NCBI RefSeq assembly: GCF_050947335.1
Contig: NC_134985.1
Coordinates: 21,071,190-21,135,189, forward strand
DNA: 64,000 nt
Direction: 5' to 3'
Origin: Megachile rotundata
Taxonomy: Eukaryota > Arthropoda > Insecta > Hymenoptera > Megachilidae
The notes under the pieces: model-generated
Told to the model about the DNA's origin: nothing
Seen by the model: only the letters and a program-made list of their open reading frames with translations
Databases searched by the model: none
Program-made: the position numbers and the translations under genes
Part shown: positions 13,601 through 25,600 of the stretch, piece after piece
Layout: the number at the start of each line of letters is the position of its first letter
Numbering within the stretch: position 1 is the stretch's first letter

Positions 13601-16600
13601 CCACTTCTGTTTCTCCGAAAACGTGGCTGCATTATCGTTTCTCGATCCCTGAAAAGTTGGTTAGAAAACCAGTCACGTCCCGACACGATCCAGAGATTTC
13701 AACGTGGTTCGGTGGATACCGCCACGTTCGAGCACTCGATTCCCGTGCGAGCTAATTTCTCTTAGAACTAACTCGATCGTCGGAGCAGAGATTCTAACAA
13801 GCTCTAGGCCTAGGAATTAGCGCTAACGAGATTACAGTTTTTAGTCGAACCGTCCAGGATAAACATGGTAGTAAAAACCTCTCGACGTACACGTAACGAT
13901 ACACTTGCGTATGGGAAAACTGGTACTTGTATTTCAGAAAAATTCGTCTTCCGTACATTTGAAAAGTTACAAAAGGGTCGAACCTGTCCAAAAGAACCCT
14001 GCCATCCGAGTGTACCTGACAACCGGTGCTTTCAGGAATTTAACGTTCCAGAAAAAGATTACGTAACAAAGCGGCAGCAAGGAGGGGAGGGTAAGGGAGA
14101 GGAGGAAAAAAAGAAAAAGGACGGGAATATTACGTCACGACTGGTTCGTCGATCGCGTTGCGAGCAATGTATCGTCTCCTCGAGGGATTGACGAATCATT
14201 CAGCGGGCTGGTTGAAACAAGGCCAATCTTAATTAGGGGATGCACCGGGTCCCTAGGGTCTCGCATTGTTTCTCCCTTTGGCTGTTGGCAGGCTCGCGTA
14301 CGCCTACGCAACGAACAGCGAATCCAAAAGTGCACGCCCCCGGAACCCATGGGATATCAAGTAGAGTACTACCGGTCGCCGGTTCACCAGAATAACCTTC
14401 CTTGGATCGGTAGCAGGCTGAAAAATATCAAGGAGATGCTCGAGGAGGTTCTCGGGACAGACAGGTGCAGGAATACTGGAGGTATCGATTATTGCGCGAT
14501 CCTCGTTTTGGTAAATTGGTACGAATTGAAAGGACACTTATGGGGGTTTGAATCAAAGTTTGGTACAAATTCTCAAATTCCTAAGATAGTACTCTTTAAA
14601 TTTCCAAACTTCGAATATTCAAATTGCTATATCTCTAAATCCCTACATCCCTGATTCTCTAAATCCCTAAATCTCTGAATCCCTGGATCACTGAATCACT
14701 GAATCCCTGAATCTCTAAGTCCCTGAATCCCTGAATCCCTGAATCTCTAAATCGCTGAATTCCTAAATCCCTAAATCTCTGAATCTCTAAATCCCTGAAT
14801 CCCGGAATCACTAAATCACTGAATCACTGAATCACTGAATCACTGAATCACTGAATCACTGAATCACTGAATCCTTGAATCTCTAAATTCCTGAATCTCT
14901 AAATCCCTGAATCACTGAATCACTGAATCACTGAATCACTAAATCACTGAATCACTAAATCACTGAATCACTGAATCCCTGAATCTCTAAATCCCTGAAT
15001 CCCTGAATCCCTGAATCTCTAAATCCTTGAATCCCTAAATCCCTGAATCACTGAATCCCTGAATCTCTAAATCCCTGAATCCTTGAATCCCTAAATCCCT
15101 GAATCCTTGAAACCCTGAATCCCTGAATCCTTGAAACCCTGAATCCCTGAATCCTTGAATCTCTAAATTCCTGAATCCCTGAATCCCTAAATCTCTAAAT
15201 CCTTGAATCCCTGAATCCCTGAATCCCTGAATCCTTGAGTCCTCGAATCCTCAAATCCCCAAATCCTTAAACCCTAAAATCTCCAACCTGTCAAATTCGG
15301 AGCTTGAAGTCTGAAAATTTGTGGAGTGAAAAGCGACGCGGCTTCACCGGCGCTTTCCCCAGGGAAACCTGCTGTGTAGAAAGATCTTCGCCGATCCGGT
15401 TGTTACGCAATCGTGGAAAATGTTTTTAATCGTTGGAGACTCGGCTCGATAATGCACTCTCGTCGCGAAAGAAAAGGAAAGGAAAGGAAAAAGGACGGGA
15501 GAGGGAATGGAAATGAACAAACGACCGTGGAACGAGGAAATAACGAGTCGAGCGTACGTTATCGATTATCGTGCAACTTACGATTCGTTAGGCTTGCGCT
15601 GCCTTGAAAAGGAAAGGGAGAAAGGAGACAAAAGGGGTGGATATGGGGTACACGGATACGGGTGTACGTACAGGGCGTAGGTAAATTAGTGGTTGATAGG
15701 GAGTCGTGGAAACAACTGACACAGCGTTGATGCTTTTGGGATGTTTCACTTTTTTTCCTTTTTCTTTTGGTTCGCTGAAACGGAGCGGAGAGAATGTGCT
15801 TTGTAAGATTGATTTCGACGTTTAACCCTTTCGATCGGTCGACGAAAGCGCACGGATATTATTGCGGTCGAAGTTTAATGAGATTGAGATTCTTTTGTGA
15901 GGTGTTCAAAGTTGAATATCTAAAATTTTTATTCAGAGATTTATACGGTTGGAAGATAAAAAATGAAATGCAAGTTATGTAGTTTGCTCGGATACGGATT
16001 AAATATTCAGCAGACTAGGGTAATTATCAGCTTCATTAATTAACTGAACCGAGTCAATTATCTTAATACGTTTACCAACAAATTGCAAATTCCACGATTA
16101 TCGCTTCCTGATAATTTAATTTGAACCCATTACAAATTAGTTCGTATTTCAAGATTATAGCAGAATTTAATTTCCATAGAGCGTGCAAAACGATTAATGG
16201 TTTCATATAGAAAAATGACACAGCACATATGAATCATTATCCGCTAACTCGTTAAAGTAAATTTAATCAAATAATTAATACTGATTGTTTCTTAATTAAC
16301 CATCATTAAACCAAATTGGGGAATTGAAGTAGGTTGCGAGCGAGCAACGGTAAATAATGAACTGCAAAATCACCGTTAATCTCGGTTGTTTAATTCGGCG
16401 TTCGTCGTTGGCTGCGCCGAATATCGCGTTACACGAGATGTTTGCCCATCGCACGCGCGGACATATGTATTTCATTTAGTCGAGTGCACGTTGTTTGCGT
16501 TGCTCTCGCGATCGCTGGCCGAAACAACCGTAATTAAATTATCCGCCGGGTTGTTTATCCGCTCCGTAACACGAGAAAATAAATACGCGTCAATTTCGAC

Positions 16601-19600
16601 GGCAAATCCACGCGTTAGGCCGCTGACGTGTCCATTTTATTCCTGTTGTCGTAAGCCTAACACGTTTTAGCATAGACCGCTCGCTATCGATCTTAAAATT
16701 TATTTTTAACTCTGCAATATTCAACATATCTGCACCGATGACGTCAAACTTAGAAATCTACTTCTCAATTTTTCTGACTTTCAAATTTTGTAACTTATCA
16801 TTTTGGAGATTTGTATATTTAGAAATTAGGAGATGTAGGTGTAACTGTTCATCCCTGGTTTGTGTCAGAAGTTCCCTCTATCAACGTTACTTATCTCCGC
16901 ATAAAAGCAAACTGCGTCCCGTTCCAGTTGCCAGGATGATCCCGTACCTTAACCAGAATCTCTCATCCATCCGACAGGATTTATCCGATAGGATTCATCC
17001 GATAGGAGGAAATCTGGGAACGACGGTACACGAAAACAGTCAGTGTTGGTTCAGGCATTGCTTTTGCGGCGGTTTAAGCGTCGTTCACGCGTGAAACAAG
17101 GAGTCGGTGAGTGCCCCAGCTCGGGATCCTTAACGCTCGGTTAGACAAACGTTCGCGGCGCTTGCATTAGCATATTGCGATTTGCATTTTGCTATATTGT
17201 CCAACGATCCTCTCTGTCCCTCCTTATTTGCCTCACCCTTTCCTCCGCAATCTGGATTTTAAACCCTTAGGCCCTGTATCGGCTGAAGCGAACGGGATGC
17301 GGCACGCGACGCACGATACGGGAGGATCGATCGGTTTTAATAGCAGATTCGTCGGTTCATTATGTGATTAAATTCCGGTGTATTAGGCTTTCGCATTCAC
17401 TTCAGGGTGAATCGACGAAATTTACAAAATAATTGCAGGGTAATTCTTAAGGTTGTAAAGATTGCTCTACAGGCTTCAAATTAAAAATTTTCCAAGTCAC
17501 AAATTTTCAGGTTGAAACATTATCAAACTGACGTACTTATAGATTTATAAATTTTCAACTCTACAAACTGGGTCTAAGCTTTCTCCTTTTTTATAGAAGT
17601 GGAAAAATGAATAATGTGATCGATTTATATTAGTCATGCTCTAAATCGACAGTGAATAGACAAAAAAGTTCTAAAAGCCTTGTAATGCACAAGATAGAGA
17701 GATGACCTGTGGACACATGTAGCCACAGTTGAATTTAAAACGAAGCGTGTCAGCATCCTTGAAGAGGTTAAACACCCACACGGTATTATAATAATTCCAT
17801 CGCTAGGAAGACAGTTACCGCGTTAAATACGACAAGGAGCACAGTTACATGAAGTACAGACTCCATATTCATGAAATAACTGAAAGGGTGCAGCATGACG
17901 CCAGCAAGAGCAAAAATAAAGAGCAAAGTCGAACCCGGAAGCAATTGGTATACGAACACCACCCCTAGCCTGATCATCATACAATGTCCCGGCTGATTAC
18001 AGTCAACCACGCGTGTCTGCCAGCAAATCTTCTTCCAGCGAGCTGTATGTATATCTCACGGTGTTTGTCAATGGTGTCCTTTGAGTAGGTGGCTTTATGG
18101 GAGGTCGTGAGGATCGAACAAGGAGTGGGTCGTAGATAGAGAAAATGGTACCTGCGTGTACCTGGAAATCCGAGATAAACGGCTACAAAATCGTACATCG
18201 GTTTATTCGCCGATCGACGGATATAGAAATGCTTATGGTGTTCTTACGACAGGATTTCCTCGTGGGCTCGTCGCTAAGGTCACGCAGGGTTGCTTAGTCG
18301 AGGTTAGGACCAGTCGAGGATGTGTTTGGATGAATCGTTAGAACAGTACTCGCGAGAAAGTGAGCGTAGGTGTTGCGGATGTCCATCTGGCGGCGAGTGT
18401 GGGAAGCTTCCGCTATTCAATGACACTTCCTACAGTCTACTGTGTATCGAACAGGATTTATTAGATGGACTGCGCCTCAAATAGGACTTGTAGTTGGACC
18501 CAGCTTTGGAAGCTGTAATTATACATCACACAATTTATGTATGGGGAAATTCAGATTAATCATACGTGTCGAATATTCTTTCATCTCGTGCTTTGTAACT
18601 TGGTGTGCCTTACGTTTCTTGCATCGTGTACGCTCTACCAGAAGTCTCTTCTGAAGGTTGGACTGATCGGTTAACATAGAAAAGACGAAGAAGATACTAA
18701 TGAAACTATACAGCAAGTTCTTGTAACTTGAGTGATTGAAACGTACACGAACGATTCGAAAAAATGAATGGTATCTAGAAATTGAAAAATTAAGGGAACG
18801 ATTGATTCAGCAGCGAAGGAACGTGGAAGGAGCACGAAGCACTCCTATATATAACCGTAGCCGAGAGTTGGGCTCGGGCAGTTCGTGCTCGAAAAGCTGT
18901 CCGCTAGCGAGAGTATCCTCGCGCAGAAACGAGCGGGAGACACGCGTGGGCGGCATAGCGGGTGTCGACGAAGGCATCGGAAGCGCGATTTATCGCGTGC
19001 GCGCACTCGTCCGCGTGCTCCTCGCGAAGAAAGAGTCGTCCCGTTGGTGGTCGTTAATTCTTGTCGCACGTGTCCCACCGCTTTGATCACGCGAGTATGC
19101 TAATTGCCGTCCGCCGCCCACTCTCGGCCGGCGAAGATCGCCGGGAAGAAAGAAGACCAAGTAACACGAAAAAGAGAAGACAACCGGGGATGAACAGAGA
19201 AGGACAAACAGGAGGAACAGGACTGGCTTTGACTTCGTCGAGTGGATGACTTTGCCGCTCTTCATCCGTGCGTACACTGTTCGCACATGCGCCAAACATA
19301 CAGGATGCACGTTGTGAAACGCACAGGATCTACCGAACTTCTCTTGCGACTTCTTCTTACACGAATGGGGTTCGCGGAAGGCGTTTTTAACGAGGAGCTT
19401 TTTAGAGTCCGGGTGACACGAAGTCTTCGATAGTTCAAAGTTCTTAAGTTTCTAATGTGTCTAAGTGCCAAAAGAGACTGAGATGTCTCAGAATGGAGCT
19501 TTAAAGTATCAAATTGTCAAAGTGCAAAAATTCCGAAGAGTGTTTAACATCCAAAGTACCTAATTCCAGAATTTTTAAAGTTGCAAGGTCCGAAAGTGCC

Positions 19601-22600
19601 GAGACTCCAAACGTCCACAATCTTCAACATCAAAGAGTCTTAATATCCCAAATCCCAAAAATTAAAACTGTCAAAACTCCGAAACCACAGCTTTCAAAAT
19701 TCCAAAGATCCAACATCCTCGAATCCCAAAGTACTCAAGCACCAAGGTTCCTATTCCACTTGCACGATAAGAAGACTTTCGATTTCGCTGAAAAATCAGC
19801 AGCCTGTTCAACTAGAACCTCAAGGACAGCAACTTCGTTTGATAAATTAGCAACAGATAACATTCTTCCTCCCTCTTTCCGCATCGTTCCCTCCAACCAC
19901 TTTCACGGCACCTAACTTCAAATACAATGCAACTTTAAGTTTTTACAGCGATCAAGACGAATCAATTTTTTCTTCTCCTTTGAGTTCTCGAATTCAAAGA
20001 GTGACGCTGAAGAGTTCCTCATACGATATCGTAAATATTGTCCGCGTTGTGTTTGCAAAGCGACGGGTGCTCTTCTTTCGATTTATATGTCACGAAGGAT
20101 CAAAGCGGCCTGACACGCGCGCTGAGAATAATCGTACAGCCGCGCTCGATAAATTTTCCTCGATTTACGAGCTCGACAGTCCGTCCGTGGATCGAAGAGA
20201 AAAACTTTCTTCTGGTAACAAAGTTGCTTTGGGTTCTTATGCGGGGTCATAATTTTTAACTTGTTATCGATGCTGTTCATCGCATTTTATTAATAACTGC
20301 TTTGTTAACAACAGATTTTAAGTTTTAATACGTTTGCTGTCATAGCTAATAATTCTATTACTTGCACACTTGTATACTTGCATATTTGTTCTCATAATCA
20401 GTCAAAAATTAATCAGTAACCACAATCGTTTGAAAAATTACAGACATGTTTATTTCACAGTAACACAAATTGAAATCTGCGAGGATCAAATCGAAGGTTC
20501 GAATGTTAACACAGTATTAATGGAGTACTAAACGAGTATTAACACAGAATAAATAGAGTAGATACAGAGAGATAAGATAAAGCAAATAGGCAGTAGTCAT
20601 GAAAGCGTGAACAACGTACATATTCCACTTGCAGTAGATCGAGCGTAGATCACGTTGCGCGCGTACGATCGAACGAGCAAAACGAGTGTCCAAAGAGTTA
20701 AAAGTTGAACGTCTGGAAGAGGCCATGGTGTTTGTTCTGTCCCGTGAGAGCACCGTATTACCTCGATGTATTTGCTCGTGGAATACGTGCACTCTCGCGT
20801 GGCTGAGAAGACAATTACCTGTGCGAGGCAAACGGGCCCGCTTGGCGGCACTCTTTGTACCTGCCTGGCCGTTTCTTCCGCTCGTTCCTCGAATTTTTCT
20901 CCAAACGATCACGGAATTTTCCGTCTCTTTTTCGCTCCACTCACCGTCTTACAAATGCAACTTCTGTATTTGCGCAGAAGAAGTTTTTTAAAAACTTGAA
21001 GAATTTGGGAATTTTGGAATTTGCGGATTTAGACGTTTGCTAATTTGGAAATGAAATATTTTCTCAATTTTAAAATAGACGCTTGACAATTACTGTATTA
21101 TTAACCCATTCAAAATGAAGTCTTATCAAATCATGATTAACCACAAATCGATGAACAACTCCGAATGAAGAATAATATGTACTAAATAGACAAGACAAAA
21201 TATAAAATTTCAAGCGAGGTAATTTTCGAATCCCCAATGTATCAATACCGTTTGCAAACGAGGTATTAAGTTTCCCGGGAAGAAGAAACTCCCCAACAAT
21301 GTTGCAAATAATTCGAGTTCGAGTATCATTTTTCAGTATTGAATGGCGGGCTCGATATCCGTGCCCGAGACGGATCGAAGCCCCAACAATCGCTGCCAGT
21401 TGATTCTACTTGTTTGTTCGCCGTGCATCGTGCCCGTTGATACACCGTGTATAATAGTGCACTGTATCAACAACGGTGTTTACCTACGCGTAATACATAA
21501 ACAGACATGTCCGTAGGCATCACTTGACCGGATCATTTTACTCGACACACGATATTTTCGTTAATTACCCTCATGTCGAGATTCTTCGGTTTGCATTGTA
21601 TGCAAGGTACAACAGAGGGTGAGATTCTGGTAATCTGGCATTGTGGGCTTTTTTAAGGGTTAGGATTTTGTAATTTAAAAAATTTAGAATTGTGAGATGG
21701 AGCGTTTTCAAGTGATGATATTAGAAATTTTTTAATTCTGCAATATTTTGGGACTCTGAAATTTATTAATTTTTAGACATTGGGGTTTTGCGAGAAAAAA
21801 TGTGTGGCTTCAGGACATGGACTTATGGGAAGTTAAGAACATTAAAACTTTGCAAGTTTGAATTTCTCTAAAGATAATTTCCAAGAACAAAAGATTGAAA
21901 AGATGTATGCGAAGAGAGTGAATTCGTAGTGTCTGGTGAAACAAAGGAGCGTATCGAAGGGGTTAAATTCGATGATCGAAAGGCAACAGGCACTCGCATC
22001 GAGACCGAAAGCCATCCAATCCCGCGGAACGAACATTTTCTTTTTTTCCACGGAATACCCCGGCTCGGAACAACGAAGCAGACAACTCCTCGAGATCCCT
22101 CTCCGTCGTTTATCCTTCTTTAGGGGAATCCGGCTGGGAAACAAATCGAATGTGCGGCAGCAGCGAAATCAGAGAGTATCGAACGAGAGGATTCTAGAGC
22201 CGTGTGCTCTATGAGTAACCGAAATTGAACAGGAAACGAGAAGGGACAGACGCGAAGGTACACGGGCCATTGAACGTTGGCCCGGCAAACTCTGATTAGC
22301 TCTTTCGTTTCTTATTCTTATTGGAAAACTTTGGTTGCGCCACGCGGAAGGAGACAAGAAATTCCATCTCGACCGGGGCCGGCTCAATTTACCAGAAAAT
22401 TCTTTATATTATACTTTCTCCCAATTACCCCGATGATGTTTACCCGTCTAAACTCGCCCTAGCCACAACCCTCTGGGATTTTTGCCCCGAGATCCCGTGT
22501 TTGCTTCGCTAGCTCCGGGCTCTTTATTAACCCTACTTTCTGTGCTCGAACGTAATATGTTCGAAAGATTTGATAAGTGTTTCGATAGATCTAATTAGAT

Positions 22601-25600
22601 AGGCACGATAAACTGGCGTTTTATTACCGGTTGCGAAAAGCACCGAGCGAAGTTGACTTGATTTATGGAACGAGTTAAATGGCGAATCCTAGATTATTTT
22701 GACTTACGAGATAAATCGTTGTATAACCATTTTTAACCTTTTGCACTTGAAGATGATTTTATTGTTTACAAACAGCAACTTTAAAATATTAATTAAAATG
22801 TTAAATGAATTCTTCTGAGTTTAACCAATAATTTCCACTGTTGTCTATTTCACTATGTTTATACATCACAGAAGCACTATTATAGAATTAATTAAATAAT
22901 TCTTATTTCAAATTATTGTATTAAATCGAATGGTGAGAGCCTCTCGAGCGCAAAGGGTTAAATCTAAAAATAGTAATCTATCGGTCATCAAGCGATTCAA
23001 GACATAAGCTACCTCAAGACACAATGTTTCGTCTACGGATCGAGAGGAGCAAAAAGAAGAATCTAATCGTAACTACGTATTCATCAAATCTCGTTACGGG
23101 TCAGAAACAGCCCATTCACCTAGCGAGCTCCCATCGTCCGCAAGTTAATTGCGTCTCAAGTACCCCGGATCGAAAGAAGACCCCAAGTTCAGCGAACAAA
23201 AAGAGGAGCCGTGAAAGAAACGAGCCGCGACTCTCGGCGCGCTCTGTGCTCCGCGACATCAAAGAGGATGCTCTGTTCCGCGAGGATGATAGCGCGGAAA
23301 AGTCCGCGGATCGAGGAAAACGAGCTCGAAACCGGATGCGGCTCGCTCGGAGCGTAGTGCGAGCGGAGAGACGCGGAGTTTTACGGGGAACGGGTTTTAT
23401 TGCCGTCGGTTGCCGCACAGTCACAGTCGGCGTGGCTCAAAGGGCCGCTCGGAACAGTAAAGGCTAGTTTAACGGTGCTAACAGCGACCACAACGCGCCG
23501 AATGTATCGCCGTATACATGTACCACAGGAGATCCCTACTTTTCTTCGTCCCTAACCGTGCTCCGGCTGTTCCACGCCTTCCTCGCCTCTTTTTCTCGCT
23601 CGCTGCGACCCATTCTTTCCGCTCGACCTTTTCTTTTCCGTCCTGACCACCGGCTGTTCCCGTCGATAGCGCGATAATTTACGGCTACGCGCGGCTTTAA
23701 TTAAATTTCCTAGCCCCCTCGAACGAAGACGTATGCGACGTCACCAAGAAACCGAGATATTGCGGATTTTCGCCTTTACAAATTCCAAGTAAATCTCCTA
23801 CACCTGCTACAGGTAAACATTCTATTTTGCGTCACGTTCACACCCCCTCTTTCAGGAGAGGTTAACGCTAAACTACCAAACCGGTCAAATGTTCCACACG
23901 TTTCTTAACCCCTTGCATTTGTTAGGTGCGTCGGTCAGAACAGACTAATTGCAGCCACAATATTAAAACAGGCAACAAAAATTAAAATGTTATTATTCAA
24001 TCGTTGACTATGCAAATTATAATTGGACTGGTACTCCAAATTGAAGCATATTAACAATTTGAGTAAAATTGATCACAGAGGTATGAGTGCGTCACGAGTC
24101 AGACTCGTCAAAATAGTGCAAGGGGTTAAGGTACACATTTTGTACATTCCTTGAAATCAGAATTTATTTTCATCAAGATAAAGAATAAGTGTGCTAATGT
24201 TTCGTCGTTTGTACATTTATTTAACCCCTTATGGCTTATTTGTCAAGTGTGTCAGTCAGAACTAATTACAGCTACAATATTAATACAGACAACAAAATTT
24301 GAAATGTATGTCAATATGTTATTATACAATCGTTGACTGTGCAAATTATAATTGGACTTGCACTTCAAATTGAAGCGTGAAAGTTTGAGTAAAATTGATC
24401 TCAGCCGAAGTACTAGTGCGTCTGACTCGTCAAAATAGTGCAAGGGGTTCATTTTTAATTTCAAAGTAAATGTACATTACATGTCGGTAGGTTTAGTGTT
24501 AAATCTAACCTTAGATGGGTCATACACTTTTGGTTGAACCCTTCAGACCGTAAAGACTAATTTCCATAGCCTCCTCCCACATTTCCAACAAAGATGTCCA
24601 CAAGACAAAGATCATTGATACGCCAAAGCATAGATCCTGTTAGTTTTCGCGGAATCTATTAATCAGTATCCCAGTGAGCAACCTTGAGGCACGGTATGCA
24701 AGTGTGGCTCCGAAGGGAAACACGGTGGATGCACCGAAGGAACGGGTCAGATATATCGAGTCTATTAGCGTCGCTCGCTCGCTCTCACGATGCGACACAA
24801 GGATGAAAACGGTTGACGGGATCCCGTGCAGGAAGTGGCTCGCGGTGCGCTTATAAATAAGCATCATTCGGCCATAGCTAACCTCGGTTAGCTATGACTC
24901 GACTCGGGGATTAAAACTGATTTCGTGTTTATGAAATGTCGCGGATACTTTGGCGTCCGTGGATCATACGGGTCCGTGGATTCGACTATGCTCGAAAGAG
25001 GACCTTCCGAGAATAGATCCGATTTAGAAGCACGGCTTTAACCGAGATAGGTGGCCGGTACAGAGACTCTGACGCACCAACGTACCCGCGATTTAACCTG
25101 CATACCGAATTAACTATACGGTGACAGATGTAGGGTCATTCCTAAGCTGGGTTGTATTTTGCTGCATTGGCTCTTAACTTACGTTTTTGCTGTCACAAAT
25201 CTTACCTCTCTCGTAACTTTCGCAAATTTCCAAAATCTGATCTTTTCCGGTAAGATCTTTTCCTAAATCTGATCTTTTAAAATGAAGAAGATCTCGACGT
25301 TATACGCTATAGTTGTCAGTGTTTGCAGCATTCTTCTAGATGTCAATGGCGAGAGGAAAGAGGTGAAGAGCAAAAGGGGAAGACCCGCGAGACTCGGCGG
25401 ACGGAGGCAAAGAAACAAATCGTAGGAAAGAATTCGCAAGGAGAAGCGAGCTATCTCCGGGGAATGGATATCGTCTGTCTTTTTCTTCCCGTTCGCACGA
25501 CTTCTTCCAGGTTTCCTTTTAATCGAAAGTAAGCGACACAGGACGTGGACGCGTTAGCAACGCGCAATCGTCGTTTGCACTTGTGCCTGCGATAACGTTA

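Larger units (their letters stand above)
23862..24502. mobile_element. Family-B TTAA element carrying two nested family-A MITEs
   Basis: Outer ends TTAACGCTAAACTACC and GGTAGGTTTAGTGTTAA are inverted repeats with TTAA. Interior blocks (GTACATTCCTTGAAATCAG, TCATCAAGATAAAGAATAA, AATTTCAAAGTAAATGTAC) match the intact relative at 32771-32986 once the two family-A elements (23905-24129, 24221-24450) are removed. Confidence 0.8.

Noticed and set aside
23024..23467. 147-codon plus-strand ORF rich in Arg/Ser
   Set aside because: Low-complexity basic composition, antisense frame also open, no recognisable motif.
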